Made by a program: the position numbers and the translations under genes
Part shown: positions 13,774-28,260 of the stretch, piece after piece
Layout: each line of letters opens with the position of its first letter
Position numbering within the stretch: the stretch's first letter is position 1
Notes under the pieces: generated by a model
Told to the model about the DNA's origin: nothing
Seen by the model: the letters and a program-made list of their open reading frames with translations, nothing else
Databases searched by the model: none
Source: Hansfordia pulvinata
Lineage: Eukaryota > Ascomycota > Sordariomycetes > Xylariales
Length of the DNA: 64,000 bases
Direction: 5' to 3'
Assembly: GCA_006538405.1 (NCBI GenBank)
Contig: BJKQ01000017.1
Coordinates: forward strand, 1 to 64,000

Positions 13774-15212
13774 ATCCATCTGCCACCGGGGCGGAGGCCG
13801 GAGACGGGCCGCCCGGGCGGGCAGTGCCGTCGCCAGCGAGACACGGCGCGAACGGGGCTCACCCACGTGGCGGGATGACGTACCAGCTGGCTTGCGGAGA
13901 CGACGTGAGAGCGAACGACGCGACTCGACTCCAAGTAAAAGTGCCGCGGATGCCCGCCGAGCGCGCAGATGGAAGAGGAGGCCACGGACTAGGTAAGGTA
14001 CCCAGAACCCTCTCCGCGACCGGGCGGAGCTCGAGCGCGCAGGGGGCGAGCGAGGTCTGCGAACACGTCTGCCCTCGCGGATGTCCCCGACGTTCCTGAT
14101 GACACAGGCCCCGCGCAGTCCGCTCTAGCCAGGTGGCCACGGGCGGCGGGGGAGGCGGCGCCAGCTTGAGGAAGCCCGCGATACCTGTGCCCCTCTCAGC
14201 ACAGACGGCACCGGAGCCAGCCCCGCGCCGCTTCGCCGCAGGACGCGGAGCACCCGCCACGGCCTGCGACCCCGCTCGACCATGTCCCGCGGTGCCGCCA
14301 GCAAGCATGGCCCAAGTCCCCACGCATCCGAAGCCTCCTCCCCCCCCCGCCGGCCCGGCGCTTCTGCCCGAACAGGGAGGTCCGGTGGCGATCGACGGTC
14401 GGCGGCAGCCCGGCCTCCTCAACGAGGCAGCTGGCCCATCCGGGTCCCAGGCTGGGCGTGCAAGCACCACGTCGCGGTGGGCGCGATAGGAAGGCCTGCG
14501 AGGAGGGAGGGTGTCGAGTGATGTCCAAAACCCCAAGACCACCAAGCCTCGTCCGAACTTAGGCACCTTAAACCAATGATCGGAGCCTCGTCTGGGCAAC
14601 CAACGTGCGACGGAGGCTGGCGCTGTTGATCGACAGTGCACATCTAGCGTGGTAGTCTTCACGTAAACCCACGTCATGTTTGATTCATTTTCTGATTCAT
14701 ACCCCTAAACTCTATTGTACTGCCATCCAGAAACTCGGGCCGTTTACGGTACGCCCAACACGATCCCATCTCCTAGATGTGGGATGCAGGCGGCTTGTGT
14801 AGGCTGCGGAGCAACCCCATCCCTTCTTTTCTCTGCGCTCTACGCCGGGAAAAAAGTATTGCTTTGCTCTTGGTCTATAAGCTGTACATTCGACATTGCG
14901 CGGCGGCCGGCCGTGACCCACTTCCCATCATATCATCCCAGTATGGCAAACCGCGCACACAAATACCAGACAAACGATAAAAGAAAGGTAGAAGGAAAGA
15001 AGGGTGAGAGGAAAGAAGCTCTCCGATTAGGTTATAGAGGGGAAGCTTGACTCGTCCCGGGTAGTAGCCGGGATGCAGCGGCGCCGGAGGCCACCGCAAG
15101 TGTCAAGCCACGAATGCTCCTTTTTGTCCTCACGCCAAGCCCAGACGTGACCCCTGAACACCGATGAAAGCAGTCGTATGGTGGAAGGGAAAGGCAATCA
15201 TCATGTCCGATT

Positions 15213-16460
15213 TTAGCGGGTGCCGCCGAGCTTGTTGGCAGCCTCGGTCAGGTAGGGGGTCGGGTCGTAGTCGGGGGCGTAGGTGGGGGCCAGGCCGCCG
15301 AAGAGCATGAAGAGGAAGAGCAGGGCGGCGGCAATGACGACCACCTTGCGGGCGACGGGGCGGGCGACGCCGAACTCGGCCCAGTGGCGGCCAGCCTCGC
15401 CGGCGTAGCCCTTGAGAGCGTCGTATCCGAGCTTGTAGTAGACCATGCCGAACAGGGCGATGGCGTAGCCGAAGGCCTGCAGGCCGAGATGGGGGTGCCC
15501 CAGATGGCCATGGAGGCCAGGACGAGCAGGACGTCCTTGAGGACACCGCACAGGGTCATGACGAGGGAGGAGGTCTTGCCGATGAGGAAGACGACCGAGA
15601 CGTTCAGGCTGAAGGCGCACATGCCGTTCAGGAAGAAGGTGAAGAGACCGACGTTGTAGACCTGGTCCATGCTGACCTTGGGGACCTCCCAGAAGAGAGC
15701 CACGACACCGTTCATGGCGGCACAGACGGGGGCGAAGTAGTACAGAGAGACCAGGGGGTCCATCTTGTACTCGGCCGAGCTCAGCAGGGCCTGAACCAGG
15801 TTGAGGCGGATGGCCTCGAAGATGATGCCGCCAATCTGGTAGAGGAAACCGATCATGACGAAGCGGATCTCACCGAAGGAGGCAATCATGACACCCACGA
15901 CAATGGCCGAGACGTTCATCAGGATCTTCATGTTGGGGGCAGCGAGACCCATGATCCAGCTGGACAGGAGGACAGCGACGGGGGTGGTGGCCTGGGGAGA
16001 CGAGTTAGCGGGCGTGAGGCTGCACGGGCTTCCGGGGAGAGCATACCTTGAGCATCTGGATGAAGGCGACCGAGAGGTACAGGTAGGTCAGGTTGCCCAT
16101 GATCAGACTCAGACTGAAGAAGAGGCCGATGGGGACAATGGCACGCAGGTAGACGCGGCCGGTCATCTTGACGGTCTTGCGGCCATCGAGCAGGGTGGTG
16201 TAGCGGGCCAACAGCTGGGTGGCGATGGTGGCAAAGGTCATGTGGTAGGTGGTCAGGATGACGGGGTAGCGGAACTCGAGGGTGTCGAGAATCCACTTGT
16301 TGAAGAGGATGACGGACGAGGACAGGCCGATCCAGGTCGCGACGTAGAAGGCCGGGTGCAGGGCGGCCTTGGGGGGCTGCTGCTTCTCGGGCTCAATGGT
16401 GGGCAGGGTGGGCTCAGGCCGGGGGACCTCGCCTGAGGTTCGGGACTTTTCGTCGGCCAT
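15213..16460 (-). CDS. Triose-phosphate/nucleotide-sugar-type transporter (drug/metabolite transporter superfamily), with apparent frameshift
   Basis: Multi-pass membrane protein of the TPT (formerly DUF250) branch of the drug/metabolite transporters, expected to exchange sugar phosphates or nucleotide sugars across a Golgi/ER-type membrane. The substrate is not predictable from sequence. Start ATG is at 16458-16460. Exon 1 (16047-16460) encodes a hydrophilic N-terminus followed by membrane helices with the family's SSSVILFNKWIL motif. A 55-nt intron (15992-16046) has GTATGC, a GCTAAC branch site and CAG. Exon 2 resumes with ATTPVAVLL and carries the remaining helices. Near 15482-15496, after MAIWGTPIS, the frame must shift by one base to continue as GLQAFGYAIALFGMVYYKLG and reach the TAA at 15213. 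The family normally reads straight through here, so one base appears missing, probably in the C run or the TCGG next to it. The restored length is about 400 residues. Sequencing error is more likely than decay, because both sides are intact. Confidence 0.88.
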
Positions 16461-19400
16461 TGTGGTTGGAGGATTATTCGGGTATCAACAAGGGCGGTAG
16501 GTGGGTGTGAAAGGTTGAGGCGGTGCTCGGTGGCACGCGAGAGAAGCAGAGGGGTTTGGTTGGACGATGGTGGTTAAGGAGTGTTGATGCTAAAGAGCGA
16601 CGCGGCCGAGCCTGCTGAGACCAAGAGATTCAATTAAAATATAGAAAAAAAGGGGGCGGTGGTGAAAACAACAGTCGAGATCAAAGGATACAGGACTGAG
16701 GGGCTTCTTCTTCGTCGTCGTCGACCGTGACCTTGGGGTAGGTTGATGGCGAGGGGTAGCCTTCGGGACGGAGTCGGTGGTGGTGAGGAAGAAGAGTGGG
16801 AGAGGACGAGATTCGAGAGATGAGAGGACCGGGCCAGGTAAAAAGGACTTTTTGGCCCTTTCCAGGGGAGGAGGGCGGAGGCGGCAGTGCGAGTTGCAGA
16901 CGTGCAGCGCGGCTTGGTGGGTGGGTGTCCATCTGGCTCCTGGGCGGGACGTGGATGGTAAGGTACACGTCTGAGAGTACGAGAGCCACATGTAGAGAGG
17001 GGGGGGGCGAGGGACTCGGGGAAAGGTAGCGGACTGCACAGCTGGCGCGCCAGAGATACCGCGTCAGAAAGTACCTCCCGCCGGGGCACAGAACGGTGCT
17101 GGAGGTGTGCATCGGTGGGCTGCACGCGAGCGGGAGGGTACCAGTACTGCGCGCGGTCAGCACTTAACGCGGTACGAACAGGTATTGCCTACCGGTACCG
17201 ATTGGGGGGCGTGGCCCAGTGCTGATGGGGATGGAACCTAAGTGCTTTCCTGCTGCAGGTGGGAAATTTGGGCTATCAACCCGACCTGGCCCTCCCACCG
17301 CGGCCCCACTGTTCCTTGCATTTTTGCGCTTGCTGCCCCGTGCTGCTGTCTGTTCCACCCGCCCCTGGAAAGGCCAGTCGCCCCTGGGAAGGGGAGAACA
17401 GCCCCTGGGTTCTTGGGTTCCTGGCTTGCCCAAGACATCCACCCATCCATCCATCCATTGTGCTGGCTGTGCGGGTACGTAGGTAGGTCAGGTAGTAGGT
17501 ACCTCTCATAGCTGGCAGCTGGAGCCCGCCCACGGGGGTCTCCTTTTTCTGTCAGTGCCAACCAGCGGGCTCGCCGCCTGTGCCCCCCACCCACCAGCGT
17601 GTGTACTTGGTGCTAAGAGGTAGCACGGACGCGCCAGTGGGCCTCCGGGCGGCGCGACTGGAGACCGGAGCTGCTGGCACCCGTCTCCCGGGTATCTCGC
17701 CTGCCGTCGCCGCAGCGCCGGTACTTGCACGTCCTGAGCTGCTGCCGGGGGTGTCAGCTGCCACCGCTACATCTGGGTACGAGTGCCAGTACGAGCACCT
17801 CGAGCGCATCACCAAACCATTGACGAGTACACGTACTCATGCACCTATCAATCAGCCTCCTATTCGCGTTCGATTGCTTCCATGGATTCTACCCACCCAC
17901 CCATTCCAGCATCACCCCCTCCACCCACCAGCGTGCTGGTGCCCGCGGTGCCCCGGTGGTGGCAACGAATGGCCCCTGACGTCCCGAGGGATCTGGCTGA
18001 CGTCGATGTCCTGCCCGGCGGGCACAGGGCAGTGCAGGCGGAACGACCGCTCGCGTGCGCCAGGCCAACACCAATCATCAATGGCCGCTCGCCAACGAGA
18101 AACGTGCGCGCCTCCCTCGCCACTGGCGATCGGCCTACCAGCTGCCCCCTTGGGCTCCCGGCATATCCACGCCCACCCGCCTCCTATCGAGCCTTCATGC
18201 TACCGCGAGCACTCCTCCCGCTACGGATACTGGCAGGTCACGCCCGGCACTGACTCTGGCTGCAGCCCGGCCCCTCCACCAACCAGCCTGATGGATCCCA
18301 GCACACCAGCTCGACGCTCGCTGACTGGACCGCGCCCCCTGCCCGAGGCCTCTCCCAGCTCGACTAATAAGCCCGGTTCGTGACGCAGCCCGAGGAGGCC
18401 GCCGCACGCGAGTAATCGCAACCACGGCCACCTGTCAACTTGGGACAGCCTGATCGCTATCCGAACTTGCGCGGGCCTGCGGCCATTGGCTACGGGCTCG
18501 CGGCCTGCCCAGAAGCGCAAGGCAGAGCAGGAGGGGACAAGCTCGTCGTCTGTTATCTGCCCCTGCGGATCCCCAGGGGCGTGGGCGGGCCCGCCAGTCG
18601 CCGGTCCCGCCGCGCCCACCAACCGCCGTGTCTCCTAACCCAATCCTTCTGCCAGTCGCCTCGACATGCCGTCGGACTACAACAGCGGGCTCTGCGCGGT
18701 TGACCGCGTCGCAGATCTCGCGGCCACTATTAGAATCATGTCGAAAGGGGGGGACACAGGCACGACAGGCAACTGGGTGACGAGAGCTGCTGAGTGCGAC
18801 CGCTGTGCGCGTGTTCTCCGTCAGAAACGCGACTCCCGTGGCATGTGACTTGGCTGTACTGTACTCGCACGCTACATGTACGAGTATCTATTGGCGTGTT
18901 CGTGTTCCATGACGAGGCTCCGTACGCCCGCGGTCAGCGTATCGTACCCTGGGGACCCGAGTCTAGATGCGCGCTCTGGCATCTGACTACGAATGAGTGT
19001 CTTGGACGATCCCAGGCATGGGGTCAGTCACCAAACACTCATCCCAACCCACTGCTTGCTGCCGTTGGGTTTTTGCTTTTGCGCGTCCTCTCGCGCGCGT
19101 CGCAAGATGTCGTGAGACTGCAGGGACTCTCCGTACGGGAGGGTGTATTCTCGAGGCGCAAACCGAGTCGCAAGTAAGCGTTTGCGCGTGCTTACTCTCG
19201 CCGCCCCGAGTCCGCCACCATCAACGTTGTAGTGCTGCGATTTGGCTTATAGTGTGGGAGTAGTGCGCGATCGATTACAGTACTCTGCCCAAGACCGTTC
19301 GAGCACTCACTCGTATCCATCTCGCCATGGCCCCCGGCACGGGCTGTCCCATGCCCATCAAACCGAATGCCTCTGGGCTGTCTGACGGAAGACCCTGGTG

Positions 19401-22400
19401 TCTGACAGGCCACACGCGTCTCGCCGCCGCGCACCAATGGAATGCCGCGCCCTCGTCACGCCGATAGCGCAGCCGATCACGGGCGCCCGCCTTGGGAACT
19501 ATTGCCTCCCGTGTTTCGAAACGGGCGTGCCTGTTTCGCCCCGGCCGCTGCGACATTGACAGGGCGAGGCAGGACAGGGCAGGGCAGGGTAGGGCAAAGC
19601 AGGGCACCGCGTCCAAGGCATGCGGCGCCGCGCGTCTGCCGGCCGCCCTGTTTATGCTTGTTTGTGTGCCTGCCTGTCCGTCCCTCCGTATAAGGCTGGC
19701 GGTCGCTGCTAGGGCCGGGCCACTTATCGATTCCCGTCGTCGACCTCCTGGCAGGGCTAAGAGTATACTCCGCACACCCGGCACGATCATGAGACGGATA
19801 GTGCTATACTTGGTATGGGTTTAAATATAGACGAACCTCCGAACAGACCGTCCTGCCTCAACACCCGTGCGTGCGTGCGTGCCTGGCTGGCCCTGGCTGC
19901 TGCTGCTGTGTCTTGTCCCAGGCCTGCCCGCTCAGACATGACCCCCGGCGGACGGGCATTTTCCAGCATCTCCATGTCCCACGCCCCGTTCCTCCCGATC
20001 TGCCCTCCGGACGTGGCCCTGGGGATCTGCGGGCAGGGTGACACAGGTCTGATCTATTGGATACGGTACAGGGTACCCGCCGGCTGCCCGCCAGGTACGG
20101 CACGCGGACTCGTGGGCAGCAGTAATACGGACATCTAGCCCCCTTCCGTCAGGAGAGCCCTCGCCGTAGTCATCGCCAAGTTATAGCCCCATCCCAAGAG
20201 ACATGGTGCTGCCAAACGTGTCCGGAGTCAGCCGGGGCGCGGGGCTGCGCCCATTGGACGAACGGAAGCAGAGACGCGTCGTCGCTGTCAGCCACGCAGC
20301 CTTAAGAGCTGTACCAGAGAACCCTCTGGATACCCTTTCCTTTTTTTTTTTTCAGGCTCTCCCCGTGGAGGCGGGCCCGGTCGAGGCTTGCATGGCCCTG
20401 TGTCCGCCTTGCCTCGCCTTGCCCTACCAAGCTTCTAGCATAAAGGAGGGGCTGGGTTAACCGTGAGGAGAGGCACGATCAAGCCGACCTCTGGCGTTGT
20501 ATACGAGCACTACACGTATGTGTATGCGGGCCACGACAGGAGCCAACTAGAAAAGCTACCATCTTCATCAATTCACGCTCGCCAACCCCAGAAAAGGATA
20601 ACCGACGTGGACGCCCAGATCTAGATTCACCGAAGATGGCCGGAAACCAGAGAGTATCGGGATGACTGGTTGCTTGCCCGCGCCAGGAGCGAACAACCCC
20701 CCCGGATCAATGCCCGCCGGGCCGAGCGGACGGCCGGGCGGACGGACATGCGTGCGTGCGTGCGTGTGTGCGCGGACGCCGGCGAGGTTTCAGCTTGGCC
20801 TGGCCAGGACAGCACGGGGCATCTTATTCGGGAAGCCGGCGGCCATAGAAGAAGAGGGAGGCTGGGAAGGGGGGTCGGTGATCTCGAACAGGCAGGACAG
20901 TCGTTCTCTCGATATCTCCTCCCGACACCATTTCTTCATTCATGCCGACAGCGTGCGACCCTTTCTTCAACTCGCACTCCGAGAGTGCCTGTGGACTCCG
21001 TTCTCCGGCGTTTGTTTCATACCCGCGACTCCCAGAGCCATCAGCTCGAGACGACGCCGCCCAAAGTGACAAGTTTTTTTTTTCCAAAAAAAAAAAAACC
21101 TGGCGACGACTGCTCGTGTCGATCACACCCCGTCATCGCCGCCGCCTTCTTGTTCTCACCTCACAACCGCAGAGCCCTCATTGGCCTGGCGAGACGCAGC
21201 CCTGGTCCTGGCCATTCCCTACCATAACAAACCCCCCCCCCCCATCCCTGTCTACTTCGTGGATCCCCAGGGCTGTCGTTACTCGCCAGGCTACCACGCA
21301 CGCACGCACACACGCACTCACACATGGCTGGCATGGCTGGCCGGGCTCGCTGCGGAGCCTCCCGGGCCATCGACTTGCCTGAGCGGGCTAGAGGCCCCAA
21401 GGCAATTGCCGATCTGGCTTGCAGGGCGGGCGCGGCGGAGGACAGGTACTTGTAGGTAGGTATTCGTAGTGTCGTAGGCAGCCAGCGAGGCGGGCGTATC
21501 GCAGGCACGAGGCAGTGGGTAGTCTGTGCGACGCAATGGAAGCGCGCAGAGCCGGTACGCCTACAGCGACGAAAGGGGATTGCCAGCATGTGGACGGAGT
21601 ACTCCGTACGAGGCATCGGGCTCGTATTCACCACAACGACCGCAGACTTGCACGACATGCTCCGGATCCATGCCGGGCACGAGATGCGCTCCAAAGGGCA
21701 CGCGGCAAGAGGCAGAAACCAAAGTCCTCGACCCGCCTGACAACCCAATCACTCCACGGGCGGTGGGCTGCCCTCCCACCCTCTGTTCCTCTGCAGCCCC
21801 GGCTTCGCACGTCCTGGCATCGTCGAGAGAGAACTCGGCAGATGCAGCTGACTCGGGCCGGGGTGCTTCCTGGCGATCAGATAGATCACCGTCATGAAGT
21901 CCCTCGGAGCACCGTCCTCCTGCCCGGGGCTTACTCCAAGGGGAAGGGCAACGGGAACGGGGCCGGGAGAATCTCAGATAGATTGGTGACCTCGCCCTCG
22001 GGCTACTGAGCACGACACGGGCGTGACGGGCACGACGGGTGCAGGCCAGCACGCCGGCGGACGGATACCCAACCCATAAAATCGCGCCCTAGTCCTCGCA
22101 GGGTGGCCGCTAACGGTGGAAGGGATTGTCTTGGGATAAGGGGCCCCGCCGGGGAGAGCAGGATTATCGAAATGACAGAAAAGGGGGCAGGGCCAAGTAT
22201 CCGCATTGAGGCGATGGGGAACAGGGAAGAAGGAAAAACAACCAAACGCCACCAGCCGCCAGCCCTTCCACCGTGCTTCTACCGGCCGTTCTCGCACGCC
22301 GTGGCAGCCCACGTTGTGTACTTCTGTCCGCTCGTTCGTTTGATCTCCCGTGGCGCCGCCGTCTCGTTACGAGCCCGCCATGCCCGCTCGACTAATATGG

Positions 22401-23555
22401 AACACAGCACATGTCTGTACCCGTGCCCAGTACCGCGCGCCTGTCACGGCCACTCTGCATGGAACGGACTGCCCGTTGCGGGATAAGACGTGAGGACACA
22501 TGTCTTCATCAGCTCATGTACCCTGTGCCCAATCGCAGCAGTTGATGTCCTCACCATTGTGGTTCTGTTGCGGCTGCCGGGTCTCTGGCCGTCTCGGATT
22601 GCCACTCGGAAATCATCCGTGTGAATGCTCGCGAGTATAATTGTCAGGCTCCCATCTGTGGAAACAGTAGGCCCGAGCTGCTTACGAGCCGGTAGTAAAC
22701 AGGGCGATGACGATGACGACGGCAGGCGAGTACTCCGTAATAACCAACACGCGGGACGCAAGATGCAAAAGCCACAGGATGATGTGATGAGACCCCCCGG
22801 AGTGCCCAGCACACGCCCAGACCCCAGATTAACACTCCTCTCGCGACATCAGACCAGGGGAGTTAAATTGGAAGTCGTGCATTAGATAATTTCCTTGCAG
22901 CACGCCACTGACGCCAACGAGGTAGCACTCGGGTGTTGAAGACTGACCCTTGAGACGAGAGGGGCACAGCAGGGGCGTCCGCCCGCGGTAGCCCGTCCGC
23001 GAGCACTCGCTCAAACTGCCACCGGACCCAGAAGACACGAGTAGTCACTCACTTGCACGCACGCAAAGCCACCAGAAGACGAGGGCGGGGGGGGAGTAAA
23101 AGCGCATCTCTCACCGTGTGCTTCCTGCCCATATGCCGCTAACTTTTAGAAGCGGACTCAAGTAGTAATAAGTGGCGCCGGCGACGCTGTGGCGGGCAAA
23201 GCCAAGCTTTTCTCGCAGATGGGTCCGTTGGATGGGTCGGGGCCCTTGCCCTTGACAAGTCGGGAGAACGTGTTGGGTCGGTCATGGCCGCACGGTGGGC
23301 CGGGCAGCGAATGAGCGTCATTTTAAATTGGCCAGGGAGCGGCGAAGTGATGATCAACGACTCGATACACGCGTACACCTGTGCTGGGCCGGCTCGCTAG
23401 GCGGGAAATGCTCCTATCAGCGACGCCGCAGCCCTCACATGCGGGCGCATCTTTCAGCCAACCCACCACGCCGAGGTTGGATTGTCAGCGTAGCGGCTGT
23501 TTGGGTTGAGTCCAGTTGCGTACTCGCAGAAACGAGTAGTCATCACTGGCTGCCT

Positions 23556-23604
23556 GGCACGCAGGCACGCAGGCACGCAGGCACGCAGGCACGCAGGCAC
23601 GCAG
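23556..23604. repeat. (GGCACGCA)n tandem repeat, 6 copies
   Basis: Six tandem copies of an 8-nt unit, essentially perfect, in non-coding sequence. Confidence 0.92.
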
Positions 23605-24576
23605 GTCGTTGATGGGCGTGCCCCTGAAGACAGCTACCGACGTTCAGCGTGCCAGCAGATATCGGCATTCGATCCAAGTCAGAGAACGGCTGCACCCGCG
23701 TACGAGTACCACGGCGGCCGGCAGTGACTGTACAACGTCCAGTTTGTAGCCCGACCGCGTCCAGCTTGGTGAATGGCGTGCTCGTTGATCACAAACTATT
23801 GTCGAGTCACATCTGCCGGCAGGGTCGACACCCATGAAGCGAAGTTGCAAGGCCACGCCGGGGCAGAGGGTAAGATCAAGCAGGCAGATAAGGCAGGCCG
23901 CCGAAGGGGAGATAGCCGAGACGGCCAGGGGCGGATTGACGAATTGGGATGGGGGGCGTGGTCCAGGGGTGCAAAGGAAAAACTAGAAGGCTGCACCGGG
24001 GGGTGGAACGAATCATGGATGTCGCAGACGCGAGTCTGGTGTCTGTGTGGCCTGGCACGACCTCGATAGCCCGATCCTTTGTGCGTCTTGACTGACTGAC
24101 TGATTCATTGGCTAGGAGCGCCGTCCTTGTATCGTATACTCACTCGCTCGCGCGGGTCGTGAGCTGCTGTTGCGGGCGAGACAGTGCTCGAGCGTGCTCG
24201 TTTGGTGTCCTGCCTCAGCAGACGCTTCCCAAGCGTTTACCGCCTGTCCTGTCCTTCCTGTCCTGTTCTGCCGGCATCAGTCTGGAGACGGGGCTGGCCG
24301 GGGTTGCTGGCGATTCCCCAGTCTTTGGCCGGCCCTTTACCGCTTCCATGTGCAGTTGACGAGCTGCCGCCACACGCGAGTGCCTGCACCCGCTTGCTGT
24401 ACGAGTATGTGTGGCTCGGCTCGGCGCCCCTCATGCCCCTCGTGGCCTTGTGTGCTGCAAGCATTCTGTACCGGCTGGGGCCCGGCCTGACTGATGCGGT
24501 AGCGTTCCACGTTGGCAGGATGCATTGTGCGTCCGCGTTGGCTAGTGTTGGGGATGGTAGCCGCGGGAGAAAGATG

Positions 24577-24699
24577 TACTCGTAGGTGGTAGGCCACGGA
24601 GCGCCGTCGGTTCGGGTGGATGGCCTTGGTGGGTGTGGCCTTGACCTGACTACTCGTAGACTCGAAAAGCGACTGGCTGCGGCTGCTACAATACTCGTA
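24577..24699. repeat. Cluster of three TACTCGTA octamers
   Basis: Same-orientation copies lie at 24577, 24651 and 24692, with an opposite-strand copy at 24400. This is the densest group of the motif outside the left desert. Confidence 0.85.
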
Positions 24700-26099
24700 G
24701 CAGCAGCAGCACGGGCCGCCGCCTTCAAGTTGCTCAACAGCGTAGAAGCCCGGACGGAGCTGCGGTGCGGCAGCAGAGCCTGCGGCATGGATCCTCCGGC
24801 GTATTGTGCTTGTAGTCGAGTCTGGGGGAGGGGTCGTTGAGTCTGAGTGAGGGGCGGGCCTGGGTCTCACGGTCTGCAGCGGGAGGCACGCGCAGGACCA
24901 AGGTGAGGCCTGCAATGGATCAGGTAAAGAGCTGCTTGACGAGCCGCAGCGGTGTTGAGTCCCTCCACTACATTACCCAACATTGATGAGCGGCCCTCCC
25001 GCCCCGCGCCTGCCCTCTTCTTCTCTCGTTGTAACTGACCTGTCTAACCTCTGTAAGCGATACATGATTGAGGTATCAGACTAGGTGGGGCCCGCACAAG
25101 TACCCGCAACCTCCGGCTGGACGAACTGGAGACGGGCAGCCGGACAGACAATCCGCCCCAAGGGCCACACACTGGGCACATACAAAGGGACTGAATTGCA
25201 GACGGGAGGACTGGGCTTGACTTGGATCACTGACACTGCAGGCGACTAGAGGCAAAAGACCAAGGCACCAAGGGCGATCAAGCCAAATGCGAAGCTAAGG
25301 CCGCGGCCTATCAAGAGAACAGCGGGGCCCTGGCACTGGCGGACAGCCCCACCTAGCCCACCCAGCCCACCATAATCTCAGACGATCATCTACCCCTCGA
25401 AATTCACCTCTGCTGGTCAACTCGTGTCCAATTTTTTTTTTCCTTGGAAGACGCTGCTGGTACCTCCCCAGCAAGGTGTCTATCCGGGATGCCCTCACGA
25501 CCGACCGTCTGTAGCTTCGGGCTGTGTGCATGCCTCTGTAGCTGCACATGTAGACGCTCGATGCGCTTTTAGGAGCTGTACGTGCAAGGCGGTGCGCAGG
25601 GCAGCCGCGCCGCCGAGCGTACACACACTCTACCTGGGAACCAAGTTGGCGACCCCGAATGGATATCCCACTCGGATTTCCAGGTACGGGGTACGTGCGA
25701 GAACGCCACCCCGCCTGGCGACGGAGGTACGAGCGCTCGAACAAGCTGGCTGCAAGGAGCGTGATGGTGGGGAGCCCTGGAGGGGTCCACGGGCCCTGGA
25801 GGTGTCACAGCCCGCTGGAACAGCAGCGCAGGTGGGCGGCTCCAGCCCCTACCACGTCCAAAGCCCTCCCACCGCTGGAGGGGCAATGCCTCGATCCCGC
25901 ACCGAGTAGCTGATACATCCAACGCAACAATGCCCCTCTCGCCAGTCGCCCCCCATGGCAACCGCAGAGCAGCGGCAGCGCAGCAGCAGCAGCACCGGCA
26001 GAAGCAGCAGAAGCAGCAGCAGCAGCACCGCCAGAGGCAATCCTACTGGCCGCGACCTGTAACCTGTACGACTGGAGCATCCACATCCACATCCACATC

Positions 26100-26317
26100 C
26101 ATCCACACGCCACTCTCTCCACGCTGGCCTCGCCTTGCTCTCCCACTCCCTCCTCAGACCTCCCCTATAATAGAGACCACGCCTCCCCTCCCCCTCTCCG
26201 ATTCCTCTTTTCTTCCCAGATTTGGATACCCGGTTTACTTCTCCAGGTTCACCATCGTCTTCGACCAAGAGGCCGAATTGTCCATTCCCACCCCACCTCA
26301 TCTACACAGCAGACAAG
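26100..26317 (+). promoter_or_regulatory. Probable promoter and 5' leader of the UDP-galactopyranose mutase gene
   Basis: A CT-rich leader of the kind common at well-expressed fungal genes lies before the start codon. A TATAATA element is at about 26166. The start context, AGACAAGATGG, is good. Confidence 0.5.

Positions 26318-28260
<1,943 letters not shown>

Larger units (their letters stand above)
16461..26317. other. Gene-free region
   Basis: About 9.9 kb between the transporter start and UDP-galactopyranose mutase. The first few hundred bases should hold the transporter promoter and 5' UTR. I recognise no domain in any open frame. The region contains poly-T tracts followed by CAG (20339, 21076), several TACTCGTA octamers (18879, 23701, 24400, 24577, 24651, 24692), an 8-nt tandem repeat at 23556, and GTAGGTACC-type stretches. 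Confidence 0.6.

Noticed and set aside
13859..14677. A 272-codon open frame on the minus strand in the left desert
   Set aside because: The translation is Arg/Pro/Gly/Ser-rich with no domain, as expected for chance frames in GC-rich DNA, and overlapping frames of similar length exist on the other strand.
23556..23604. Short regular repeats considered as a CRISPR-like array
   Set aside because: The units are directly adjacent 8-mers without spacers, and the genome is fungal.
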